A stretch of 64,000 bases of DNA, taken from contig CAZTKJ010000005.1 of assembly GCA_964614185.1 (NCBI GenBank), positions 30,970 to 94,969 on the forward strand, given 5' to 3'. The position numbers were made by a program, and so were the translations under genes. The stretch comes from Suilimivivens sp964614185. Its GTDB lineage: Bacteria; Bacillota; Clostridia; Lachnospirales; Lachnospiraceae. Of the stretch, positions 9,120 through 17,377 are shown piece after piece. Position 1 is the stretch's first letter. Every line of letters starts with the position of its first letter. The notes under the pieces are model-generated. The model made no database searches and had not been told where the DNA came from. It saw only the letters and a list, made by a program, of their open reading frames with translations.

Positions 9120-9148
9120 ATTTTATACTCTCCGGCAAAAGGATGCAA
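9120..9148 (-). promoter_or_regulatory. Promoter of the GH13 gene
   Basis: On the minus strand TTGCAT (9143-9148) and TAAAAT (9120-9125) with a 17-base spacer, about 40 bases ahead of the start codon. I saw no clear catabolite-control site. Confidence 0.6.
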
Positions 9149-9157
9149 GCAGTTTCT

Positions 9158-9772
9158 TTATCCCATTATTTCTTCCACTTCTCTACAGATTCCCTGATTG
9201 ATCAACTCATGCATGGTCTTTCGTTCTTCCTTCTGATATTCCGGACGGTTTAACAGCATACCATAGCACAGCATCTTTGAAAAAATACTCATCATGAGGT
9301 ACGTCATTTTTTCCTTTGATGGCATCTGTTTTCTTTCAAACTCATCTTGCAATACATGCTGCAGTACTCCTATCGCCGGCATTTCTCCAGAATTTCTGCT
9401 TTTTTCCAGCTCTCTGATACGCCTGTTGATCACAGAATAGTCGGACATAACATGAATCAGCCTGAAAATGCAGTTTGTCTTTACTGTATGCTGTTCCATT
9501 CTCACCAGAATATAATCAATTCTGTCATAAAGATTTTTTTCCTTACTTAGTCCCGCACACAGCTGTTTACAGAAATTTTCTACATGATAGAGAAGGGCTT
9601 TGGCTATCATCTCTTCTTTATCAGAGAAATACTCGTAGGCAGTTCCCTTGCCGATTCCTGCTTTTTTCGTGATTTCTGCCACTGTAAGGCAATTCAGGTC
9701 TGCTCCCTCTTCAAACAGCTCCAGTACTGCCTGATAAATGGCTTTTTCTTTAGGTGAAGGCTCTTTACTCAT
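9158..9772 (-). CDS. TetR family transcriptional regulator
   Basis: A 204-residue TetR-type repressor. The N-terminal helix-turn-helix is at about residues 25-47 (LTVAEITKKAGIGKGTAYEYF), and the variable C-terminal domain would bind the ligand. Its ATG overlaps the last codons of the RND exporter gene (AATGAGTAA junction), so it is the last gene of that operon and most likely represses it from the palindrome found at the exporter promoter. This self-controlled exporter/TetR layout is common for drug pumps. The inducer is unknown. Confidence 0.9.
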   Translation of the reverse strand: MSKEPSPKEKAIYQAVLELFEEGADLNCLTVAEITKKAGIGKGTAYEYFSDKEEMIAKALLYHVENFCKQLCAGLSKEKNLYDRIDYILVRMEQHTVKTNCIFRLIHVMSDYSVINRRIRELEKSRNSGEMPAIGVLQHVLQDEFERKQMPSKEKMTYLMMSIFSKMLCYGMLLNRPEYQKEERKTMHELINQGICREVEEIMG

Positions 9773-12700
9773 TACTTGTCACACCCTTCCTTTTACTTCC
9801 TGTGAAAAGATCATAGATACAGGGAATTACAACCAGTGTCAGCAAAGTACCATAAATCAATCCTCCAATGGTTACTATAGACATGGGTTTTGACATATCC
9901 GCCCCCATATCATTACTGAATACCATGGTACTTAAAGCCAGAATTGTAGTCAGAGCCGTCATCATAACAGGACGCATCCTGGTTCTGCCTGCAGTGATGA
10001 TTGCCTCTCTTTTTTCCATACCGCTCTCCCGCAGCTGATTGATATAATCCACCAGTACGATACCGTTATTAACAATAATACCTGACAGCATGACAAAACC
10101 GATCAAGGCAATAACGCTTACCTCACTTTTACTGATTGCAAGGCCAAAGAATCCTCCCGTAAATGCAAGGGGAATTGTAAACATAATAATAAAGGGCGAT
10201 AAAAGCGACTGAAACTGAGCTACCATGATCAGATACATAAAGATAATGGCAAGTATCAACATCAGATAAACCTGACCCATGGCATCTGTTATTGTCTCAT
10301 TTTCACCACTCATTTCCAGACTGTAACCATTTGGCAGGGAATAATCTTTCAGCGCCTCCTCCACATCATCTGAAACAAAACCTACATTATAGCCTTCTGC
10401 TATCGCCGCACTTACACTAAAATATCTGGTCTGGTCAATTCGGTTAACAGACTTAGGTGCCACGGTATTTTCAAAGATGGCAATATCAGAAAGCTTTATT
10501 TTTTCTTTCGTTCCATCCTGTTTACTTCTTTCTATCTCAAGATTTTTTAACAGATTTCTTGTAAGTTCCATATCATTGCCATGCTTAACATACACACTAT
10601 ACTCTTTAATCTCTGTTTCCAGAGTTGTTGCACTGACAGCATCTGCAAGCTTTGATTGAATCTGCTGGAAAATCTGTGCAACCGTAAGTCCATATTCTAT
10701 TGCCTTATCTCTGTCAATAATAATACGCATTTCACCGGTAGCTTCTTCCAGCCCGTCTGATACATCTGTTGTACCTTCAATGTTTTCTACAATGGCAGCA
10801 ATATCTTTGGCAATTTCCTGCAGAGTATCCAGTTCACGTCCCTTGATCCGGATCGTAATACCGCTTCCGCCCAATGCACTCATATCCATGGTCGAAGTTT
10901 CTATTGCAACTTCCGCCTGATTAGCTTCCAGTATATCTCCGATTTCATCTCTGATTTCCAGGGCAATTTCCTGATTGTCTTTCTTCTTATCTTCGCTTAA
11001 GGATACATAAACAGTTGTTGAATTGGTAGCTGCATTGCCTCCTCCCGTAAGCATGCTCATGGAAGAAGATGAGGCCATAGCGCCTACGTCTTCCACATCT
11101 TCTCTTGCCATCAGCTTTGCCACGATTTCATCACTTACTTTTGCTGTCTCTGTAAGCGGTGTATCCTTAGGCATATTCAAAGTCAAAGTAATCTGGGTGC
11201 TGTCCATCTCAGGCATAAAGGCAATTCCTCTGGAAAAAGCTGCCCCTATACTGGCAAGAAGCAGCACTATGACTAATATCAAGACTACCGGTTTAAAAGT
11301 CAGCGACATTTCCAGTATTCTTTCATAAATCTTCATTAAGCCGCCAAAAAATCTGCTTTCCTTTTGGTCCTTTATTCTGGAAAGTACACCTGCCGCCATA
11401 GCCGGAACAACCGTAAGGGCTATCAGCAGGCTGGCCAGCAGTGAATATGCAATGGTTAATCCCATATCCACAAAAAGCTGCCTGGTAATTCCTTCCGTAA
11501 AGACAATGGGCAGGAAAACGCAGACTGTAGTAAGAGTAGAAGCCATAATGGCACCGGCTACTTCTCTGGCACCTTCTATGGCAGCTTCTTTTGCCGAATA
11601 TCCTTCTCCCCTCATTCTGTATATATTTTCAATTACTACAATGGAATTATCTACCAGCATTCCCACGCCCAGTGCCAGGCCTGAGAGGGAAATGACATTT
11701 AAGGTAATGCCGCTGAAATACATACATACAATTGCCGTAATAATACTGATAGGAATAGAGCAGGCTACCACTGCTGTAGGCCGCCAGTCCTTTAAAAATA
11801 GGATCAGAATCAGTACGGCTAAAATGGCTCCGAATAATACATTATTAATGATAGAGTCCATAACAAAATCAATGTAAATTCCCTGATCCATTAATGTAAT
11901 CAAAATCAGATTTTCATTCTCTGCCTTTAATTCTTCAAATTTATCAAGAATTTTGTCAGATACATCACCTGTAGAATATCCTGTCTGCTTCTGAATGGTA
12001 ACCATAATTCCGGGTTCGCCATTGACATTGGCATAAATGTCAGCAGAATTGTCTGTCATGAATACATCTGCTACATCTTCCAGAGTAATAATATCCACCC
12101 CATCCATTTCAGGATTGATAAGGGGCATCTTTTTTAATGCCTCTATATCATCGGGCTTATCACCTACTCTGATCAGATAGTCGATCCCTTCTTCCGTCAC
12201 ATACCCTGCCGGCATAGAGAAATTCTGTGCTGCCAAAAGGGACTTGACGGTATCCACAGTAAGAACGCCATTCATGTCAGCCTGATTATAAGCATCTTCT
12301 CTGGCTTCTTCCAGTTCTTCCTCTCCGTCTAAAATCTGCTGCAGAGCATCTGCAAGCTGCTCTGCTGTATCATTAAGCTGTTTTAAGCCATCATCAATCT
12401 GCTTCTGCCCTTCCTTTAACTGATCTACTCCCGCTTCTAACTGTTCTTCACTAAGTTCTATCTGCTTTTCCCCTGCTTCCAGCTGTGTTTCCGCCGTAGT
12501 GAGCTGCAGCTCTCCAAGGCTAATGGTGGTCTGGGCATTGGCAAATTCAATTGCTGCCGTAAGGTTCCCTTTGTACAGTTCCGTTAAGGCACTGTCCAGT
12601 TTGGAAATGTTTTTTTCTATTTCAGGAAGCTGGGCCTCATAAGCCTTAATGGTCAATGCCATGGTTCCGTCCGGATCAAGGTTTGCAAGCTGCTCTTCCA

Positions 12701-14012
12701 TAGCATCTTTCTGAGCCTTTAAACCCGTAATGATTCCTTCCAGCTGAGCAATGGCAGCACCGGGATTCTGTGCAGCTAAATCTCTTTTCTTTTTTTCTAA
12801 TTCCTCTCTAGTGCTTCCTTCATCTGTCAAAAGGCTCTCTGAAATACCAAGGGCAGCAGCAATCTCTGCTTTGGTATTTTCAAATCCGTCACTCTCAATT
12901 TTGTCTAATAACGTATCAATTTCCGTTATCCCATTCTGGATTTTTTCCAGACCGCTTTTTTGTTCTTCCAGCTTTTCTATTTCTTTTCCCAGCTGAACTA
13001 TTCCCTTCTGCAGCTGCTCCCCGGGTGCTTTCATTGAGGCAATCTCAAGGGTAATATGTATTTTAGTTGCTTCTAAGTCTGCTTTTGCAGTCAGAATTTC
13101 TTTTTCTGCCTCTGCAAGTTTTTGTGCTGTCTCATCTTTCTTATTGGCAAGCTCTGTTTTTCCTTCTTCCAGCTTTGTCTTATTTTCCCGGATCTCCAGC
13201 TTGCTATCGGCAATTTCCTTTTTGGAATCTTCTAACTCCTTACGGCCATCCTCTAATTCCTGCCAGCCGTCATTAAGCTCTTTCTGGGCATCTGCCAGCT
13301 CATTTCTAGCGTCTGCCAGTTCTGCCTGCCCGTCATAAATTTCCTGCTTTCCGTCTGCCAGCTCCTGTACGGCATCCTCCATTTCTTCATCAATATATCC
13401 AAAGACCTGTTTATTAATATCATCAATCTTTTCCTGCCGGATAATAACATGGACGCTTTCTTCCAACAGACCGGTGGCGCTGGCAGAAGCAACGCCTTCA
13501 ATACTTTCCAATTCCGGAATCACTGTATTTTGCGTCATTTCACTGACCTGTGCATCTGTCATGTCTATGCCGCCCACAGCAGCAATCATAACGGGAAGCA
13601 TATCGGGATTCAGTTTGATAATAATAGGATTTCCCACGGAGTCATCCCAATAGCTTTTGATCTGATCCAGGTTTTCCCTGATTTCCAAAGATGCCGCATT
13701 CATATCTGTTGACTGTGCAAATTCCAGAATGACCATAGAATAATTCTCGCTGGAAACAGAACTGATCTCTTCTATATTGCTGACTGTAGCCATGGAAGCC
13801 TCTACCGGCTTAGTTACTACCATTTCCACTGTTTCCGGACTGGCTCCCGGGTAAGTTGTCATAACAATTACATAAGGCAGACTGATGCTGGGCAGAAGGT
13901 CTGCAGACATCTTTGTAAATGAAACTACTCCCAAAACCACTACCAAAACCACTGCTACCAATACAGTATAAGGCTTCTTAACACTGAACTTTCCTAACAT
14001 ATTAATAACCAT
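9765..14012 (-). CDS. RND superfamily exporter with a large coiled-coil insertion
   Basis: A 1415-residue transporter of the AcrB/HAE-like RND superfamily. Helix 1 is at residues 16-32, followed by the porter-type start (YPGASPETVEMVVTKPVE). From about residue 209 to 580 the chain departs from the family: a long run of DGxxEL-type heptads predicts an extended coiled coil outside the membrane. The usual helices follow, with the TM4 Asp pattern (LALGVGMLVDNSIVVIENI) and a similar second half. The start is uncertain: ATG at 14012 lies one base from GGAGG, the in-frame ATG at 14000 lies thirteen bases away. It precedes tetR. No membrane-fusion protein gene is adjacent. Confidence 0.88.
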   Translation of the reverse strand: MVINMLGKFSVKKPYTVLVAVVLVVVLGVVSFTKMSADLLPSISLPYVIVMTTYPGASPETVEMVVTKPVEASMATVSNIEEISSVSSENYSMVILEFAQSTDMNAASLEIRENLDQIKSYWDDSVGNPIIIKLNPDMLPVMIAAVGGIDMTDAQVSEMTQNTVIPELESIEGVASASATGLLEESVHVIIRQEKIDDINKQVFGYIDEEMEDAVQELADGKQEIYDGQAELADARNELADAQKELNDGWQELEDGRKELEDSKKEIADSKLEIRENKTKLEEGKTELANKKDETAQKLAEAEKEILTAKADLEATKIHITLEIASMKAPGEQLQKGIVQLGKEIEKLEEQKSGLEKIQNGITEIDTLLDKIESDGFENTKAEIAAALGISESLLTDEGSTREELEKKKRDLAAQNPGAAIAQLEGIITGLKAQKDAMEEQLANLDPDGTMALTIKAYEAQLPEIEKNISKLDSALTELYKGNLTAAIEFANAQTTISLGELQLTTAETQLEAGEKQIELSEEQLEAGVDQLKEGQKQIDDGLKQLNDTAEQLADALQQILDGEEELEEAREDAYNQADMNGVLTVDTVKSLLAAQNFSMPAGYVTEEGIDYLIRVGDKPDDIEALKKMPLINPEMDGVDIITLEDVADVFMTDNSADIYANVNGEPGIMVTIQKQTGYSTGDVSDKILDKFEELKAENENLILITLMDQGIYIDFVMDSIINNVLFGAILAVLILILFLKDWRPTAVVACSIPISIITAIVCMYFSGITLNVISLSGLALGVGMLVDNSIVVIENIYRMRGEGYSAKEAAIEGAREVAGAIMASTLTTVCVFLPIVFTEGITRQLFVDMGLTIAYSLLASLLIALTVVPAMAAGVLSRIKDQKESRFFGGLMKIYERILEMSLTFKPVVLILVIVLLLASIGAAFSRGIAFMPEMDSTQITLTLNMPKDTPLTETAKVSDEIVAKLMAREDVEDVGAMASSSSMSMLTGGGNAATNSTTVYVSLSEDKKKDNQEIALEIRDEIGDILEANQAEVAIETSTMDMSALGGSGITIRIKGRELDTLQEIAKDIAAIVENIEGTTDVSDGLEEATGEMRIIIDRDKAIEYGLTVAQIFQQIQSKLADAVSATTLETEIKEYSVYVKHGNDMELTRNLLKNLEIERSKQDGTKEKIKLSDIAIFENTVAPKSVNRIDQTRYFSVSAAIAEGYNVGFVSDDVEEALKDYSLPNGYSLEMSGENETITDAMGQVYLMLILAIIFMYLIMVAQFQSLLSPFIIMFTIPLAFTGGFFGLAISKSEVSVIALIGFVMLSGIIVNNGIVLVDYINQLRESGMEKREAIITAGRTRMRPVMMTALTTILALSTMVFSNDMGADMSKPMSIVTIGGLIYGTLLTLVVIPCIYDLFTGSKRKGVTSNE

Positions 14013-14070
14013 GCCTCCTTCTTAGTCTGTAAATCCCTGGTTATATTATGTAAATACACTTTATCACCGT

Positions 14071-14126
14071 CCGACCAGTCGGTCAGTTCCGTTTATCAGT
14101 ATAAAAATAAAGATTCCTTCTGTCAA
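14071..14126 (-). promoter_or_regulatory. Promoter and TetR-type operator for the RND-tetR operon
   Basis: On the minus strand TTGACA (14121-14126) and TATACT (14098-14103) with a 17-base spacer. Just downstream, at about +15 to +27, is the inverted repeat CCGAC-CA-GTCGG (14071-14082), with overlapping GACC/GGTC symmetry. The placement would block elongation or clearance when bound; the last gene of the operon encodes a TetR protein. Confidence 0.75.
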
Positions 14127-14160
14127 GAATCCCTCGGACTTCTTTATAAATATTTTATTT

Positions 14161-14790
14161 TCAATCAGGGGGAAGTATCAGTTTCTTTAATTTATTCTTT
14201 ATTCTCTGAAGTGCATTATCCGTTGATTTGTCGTCTCTTCCAAGAACCTTGGCTATCTGTGTATATTTCATTCCGGTCAAATATAAATCCAACACCTGTT
14301 TTTCAAAGCTGCTAAGCTCCCTGTCAATTGCTCTTTCCATCAACTCCACATTTTCTTTGTCTATCATCATATCTTCAGGACTCTGTTCTGCTCGTGAAGC
14401 AATAGAATTGATTAAATCCCATTCTTCCCCTTCCTCTTTTTGAGATGAATTGGCATACAAAGAAATATAGGTATTAAGGGGCGCATGCTTTTTCCTGCCT
14501 GCTGCCTGTACGGCAGTATACATCTGCCTCGAAACACACAAATCTGCAAAAGTAGAAAAACTGGCGTCCCTGCCGCTGTCATAATCTCTGATGGCTTTAA
14601 AAAGCCCTATCATGCCTTCCTGTATCAGATCTTCTCTGTCAGCGCCCAGAATATACATCGATTTAGCTTTATTCCTGACCAGATTTTTATATTTATCCAT
14701 AATATAATCTGTAATCTGTCCTTCACCGTCCCGAAGACGGACAATCAGTTCTTCATCTGTATCCTGACCATAATTATGCTTCATTTCCAT
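14161..14790 (-). CDS. sigH: RNA polymerase sigma-H factor
   Basis: A 209-residue sigma-70 family protein matching SigH, the transition-phase/sporulation-onset sigma factor. Region 2 is seen in DYIMDKYKNLVRNKAKSM and the core-binding ADREDLIQEGMIGLFKAIRDYD, and region 4 in FEKQVLDLYLTGMKYTQIAKVLG (helix-turn-helix) before the basic end. Order after cysE-cysS-mrnC-rlmB also matches the usual firmicute neighbourhood of sigH. Its start overlaps the end of the SGNH gene by 17 bases, so translation may be coupled. SigH is also used outside sporulation, so spore formation is not proven by this gene. Confidence 0.92.
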   Translation of the reverse strand: MEMKHNYGQDTDEELIVRLRDGEGQITDYIMDKYKNLVRNKAKSMYILGADREDLIQEGMIGLFKAIRDYDSGRDASFSTFADLCVSRQMYTAVQAAGRKKHAPLNTYISLYANSSQKEEGEEWDLINSIASRAEQSPEDMMIDKENVELMERAIDRELSSFEKQVLDLYLTGMKYTQIAKVLGRDDKSTDNALQRIKNKLKKLILPPD

Positions 14791-16138
14791 CAGTTTCTTC
14801 CTCTTTACTAAGAATCTGTATCAGTTCCGCTGCCATATGCTCTGCAAGCATCCTGTAACCTGATTCGTTGCCATGCACACCATCCGGCATAAAATTATAA
14901 ATAATTGCAGCATCATGAGAATTCAAAAAATTGGAGTAATACAAATCTATCACGGGAATTCCGTATTCATCCGCCAGCAGATTCATTATTTTTACAAAGG
15001 CCGACTGTGGCATAAGATAATCTCTTTCCTTGCGCAGCATATCGTGGAGTACATTGGAAAGAGGCGTTGCAAGCACAATGACAGCCTCGGGATAGTCTTC
15101 TTTTAATTTACTCAACAGCTCATTCAGATCACCGGCAAATGTATTTGTCTCCCGGGTCTGTATCGATCCCAGTTCCCTCTCCGATGCACAGAATCCGTCG
15201 TTGGTTCCGCCCATTACAATAATGATATCTGCATCTTCAGGTATATCCCGGTATCTGTCTACAAAAGCATCATTCCAGTATCTTCCAATGGAAGATCCTC
15301 CAATCCCAAGATTTACTACTTCTTTAGCTCCCAGTATCTGGCAAAGCTGATAAGGATATGACATTTGTTCATAGTTTTCCAGAGTTTCCAGATTAGATGC
15401 TGCTGTAATACTGTCTCCCAGACATACGATTTTTTTATTGGAAAAATCTATTTCATTTCGGGCAATGACCTCTTTATCCCGATGGTTGATATTCACAGTA
15501 TCTTCGTAAGAAGCACAGGGTACGGTTTTCCCCGGGGAATTTCCTGATATATCATTTGAAAATCCTCCATTGCCTGAGACCGTATTTCCGGACACGGTAT
15601 TTCCTGAGACCGTATTCCCCGAGACAGTGTTTCCTGAGACGGTATTTCCTGAGACCGTATTCCCTGAGACAGTGTTCCCTGAAACCGTATTTCCTGAAAC
15701 CGTATTTCCCGAGACGGTATTTTCTGAGACAGTGTTCCCTGAAACCGTATTTCCCGATATAGTATCTTCTGAAACAACGTTACCTGATATGGAATTTGCT
15801 GACACGGTATCTTCAGGCACGCTGTTCTCATTAAGCTCTATTTCCGGAACTTCCTCTACCTGAGGTATGCCGCTCTCATCCTGTTCAAAATCTTCTTCTG
15901 TATAATTCAATCCGTTTTCTTCCATATAAGTAATCAGCGCTTCCCTGTCCTCCGACAGACTTTCAATGGTTGTCTGCATTTTGGCAATGTCTGCCCTGGC
16001 TTCTTCAAAAAAAACTTCTCTTTCACTATCCCATTTTTTCTCTTCGATATATTTAATTCCCTTATCAATGCCTGCTGCCATAATCATAATTGCAGTCATG
16101 GCAATCAGCATCCACAAAAACCTGTTCAGCTTATTCAT
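14774..16138 (-). CDS. Membrane-anchored SGNH/GDSL hydrolase with NTVSG repeats
   Basis: A 454-residue protein with an N-terminal membrane segment (residues 8-24), a short coiled stretch, a low-complexity linker of pentapeptides and a C-terminal SGNH hydrolase domain outside the cell. Catalytic blocks: KIVCLGDSITAASN (Ser), the Gly block in LGIGGSSIG, VMGGTNDGF (Asn), and PDGVHGNESGY (Asp-His). The substrate may be a cell-surface acyl ester; this is inference. It sits between rlmB and sigH, an addition to the usual cluster. The repeat linker keeps the enzyme away from the membrane and its length may vary between strains. Confidence 0.85.
   Translation of the reverse strand: MNKLNRFLWMLIAMTAIMIMAAGIDKGIKYIEEKKWDSEREVFFEEARADIAKMQTTIESLSEDREALITYMEENGLNYTEEDFEQDESGIPQVEEVPEIELNENSVPEDTVSANSISGNVVSEDTISGNTVSGNTVSENTVSGNTVSGNTVSGNTVSGNTVSGNTVSGNTVSGNTVSGNTVSGNTVSGNGGFSNDISGNSPGKTVPCASYEDTVNINHRDKEVIARNEIDFSNKKIVCLGDSITAASNLETLENYEQMSYPYQLCQILGAKEVVNLGIGGSSIGRYWNDAFVDRYRDIPEDADIIIVMGGTNDGFCASERELGSIQTRETNTFAGDLNELLSKLKEDYPEAVIVLATPLSNVLHDMLRKERDYLMPQSAFVKIMNLLADEYGIPVIDLYYSNFLNSHDAAIIYNFMPDGVHGNESGYRMLAEHMAAELIQILSKEEETDGNEA
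15573..15752 (-). repeat. Twelve 15-bp tandem repeats (NTVSG/E coding)
   Basis: Twelve consecutive 15-base units, differing mainly at third codon positions, with more degenerate units on each side. The synonymous differences indicate an old, selected array, not a recent slippage burst. The array also leaves the opposite strand open, which creates false reading frames there. Confidence 0.9.
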
Positions 16139-16161
16139 TCTCCCCGGTCCTTCATCCGCAT

Positions 16162-16917
16162 CTATTTCAATTTCTGACGCACTATTTCATAAGCCAGAAC
16201 TCCCGCTGCCACTGATGCATTTAAAGAATCAATATCTCCTTTCATGGGAATGGCTGCCGTCATATCACAATTTTCCTTTACAAGACGTCCTACACCTGAG
16301 CCTTCGCTCCCAATGACAAGTCCTATGGAGCCTGTCAGATTCAGTTCATACATTGGAGTGCCTTCCATATCGCCGCATACAAACCACATGCCTTGTTCCT
16401 TTAGTTCTTCCATTGTTTTTACAAGATTGGTAACCCGTGCAACAGGGGTATAATAGATGGCTCCCGCTGAGGTTCTTGCAGCCGCTGCCGTAAGTCCTAC
16501 TGCTCTGTTCTTGGGAATGATCACCCCATGGGCTCCCGCCAGATTTGCCGTTCTGATGATGGCACCCAGATTATGGGGATCTTCTATTCCGTCCAGCAAA
16601 AATAAGAAAGGAGCTTCTCCCTTTTGTTCTGCTAAAGAAAGCATGTCCTCTATCTCGGCATAACGATAAGCTGCTGCCATAGCAATAACTCCCTGATGCT
16701 TTCCTGTTTCCGAAAGCTGGTTAAGGCGTTCCTTCGTCACATAACGAATCTGCACATCTCTTTTCCTTGCTTCTCTCTTAATAGTCATGACGGGGCCGTC
16801 CTGACAGCCATCCAGTATATATATTTTATCAATTTCCCTGCCTGCGCGAAATGCTTCCAACACAGCATTTCTTCCCTCTATAACAGATTCATTGTTTTCT
16901 GATGATACTGCTTCCAT
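16162..16917 (-). CDS. rlmB: 23S rRNA 2'-O-ribose methyltransferase, SpoU/TrmH family
   Basis: A 251-residue SPOUT methyltransferase of the RlmB/TrmH (YacO) type. The N-terminal substrate-binding domain (IEGRNAVLEAFRAGREIDKIY) precedes the trefoil-knot domain with its three motifs: HNLGAIIRTANLAGAHGVI, IGLVIGSEGSGVGRLV and IPMKGDIDSLNASVAAGVLAYE. It methylates a guanosine ribose in 23S rRNA if it is RlmB proper; the exact base is family knowledge. It lies 19 bases after mrnC in the cysE-sigH operon, the standard place for yacO. Confidence 0.92.
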   Translation of the reverse strand: MEAVSSENNESVIEGRNAVLEAFRAGREIDKIYILDGCQDGPVMTIKREARKRDVQIRYVTKERLNQLSETGKHQGVIAMAAAYRYAEIEDMLSLAEQKGEAPFLFLLDGIEDPHNLGAIIRTANLAGAHGVIIPKNRAVGLTAAAARTSAGAIYYTPVARVTNLVKTMEELKEQGMWFVCGDMEGTPMYELNLTGSIGLVIGSEGSGVGRLVKENCDMTAAIPMKGDIDSLNASVAAGVLAYEIVRQKLK

Positions 16918-16936
16918 ATTGTCATTGCTCCCTTCC

Positions 16937-17377
16937 TTATAACATCATGTTAAGCCTTTCTAAACCCAAGTAAATAAGCTCAACCATTCTCGCTTCCCCA
17001 TCTGTCAGATAAAGATATCCCATCACGGCTTCCAGTCCGGTTGCTTTCCGATAATCACTGATGGACGCATTCTTGGCGCTTGTATATGGTTTCGCATTTC
17101 TTCCTCTTTTATATACTGCCAGCTCTTCTGTTGTCAGATCGGGCAAAAGGACCTCTGCCATAGCTGACTGGGTCTGCGCTTTAACAAGACTTATGGTCTT
17201 ATGATGGAGCTTATTTGCAGGTCTGTTGCCTCTTTCCACTACCACAGTCCTAATGACCAGATCAAAAACGCCATCTCCTATGTAAGCAAGCGTAAGAGGT
17301 GAATATGCCTTGATATCCACCTCCTCTATGCCAAAGCTTTTCTTTATCCGTTTAAGTAAGCTTATGCTCTCTTCCAT
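16937..17377 (-). CDS. mrnC: Mini-ribonuclease III
   Basis: A 146-residue RNase III catalytic domain without a dsRNA-binding domain, as in MrnC, which matures the ends of 23S rRNA. The signature is LTLAYIGDGVFDLVIR with the acidic residues near 32-36, and the C-terminal EAVMGYLYLTD provides the second catalytic Glu. It overlaps the 3' end of cysS by 16 bases, the same order as in Bacillus and clostridia. Confidence 0.95.
   Translation of the reverse strand: MEESISLLKRIKKSFGIEEVDIKAYSPLTLAYIGDGVFDLVIRTVVVERGNRPANKLHHKTISLVKAQTQSAMAEVLLPDLTTEELAVYKRGRNAKPYTSAKNASISDYRKATGLEAVMGYLYLTDGEARMVELIYLGLERLNMML

Noticed and set aside
15570..15863. Plus-strand frame with repeated PETVF units
   Set aside because: It is the mirror of the NTVSG repeat array of the SGNH gene and has no ribosome binding site.
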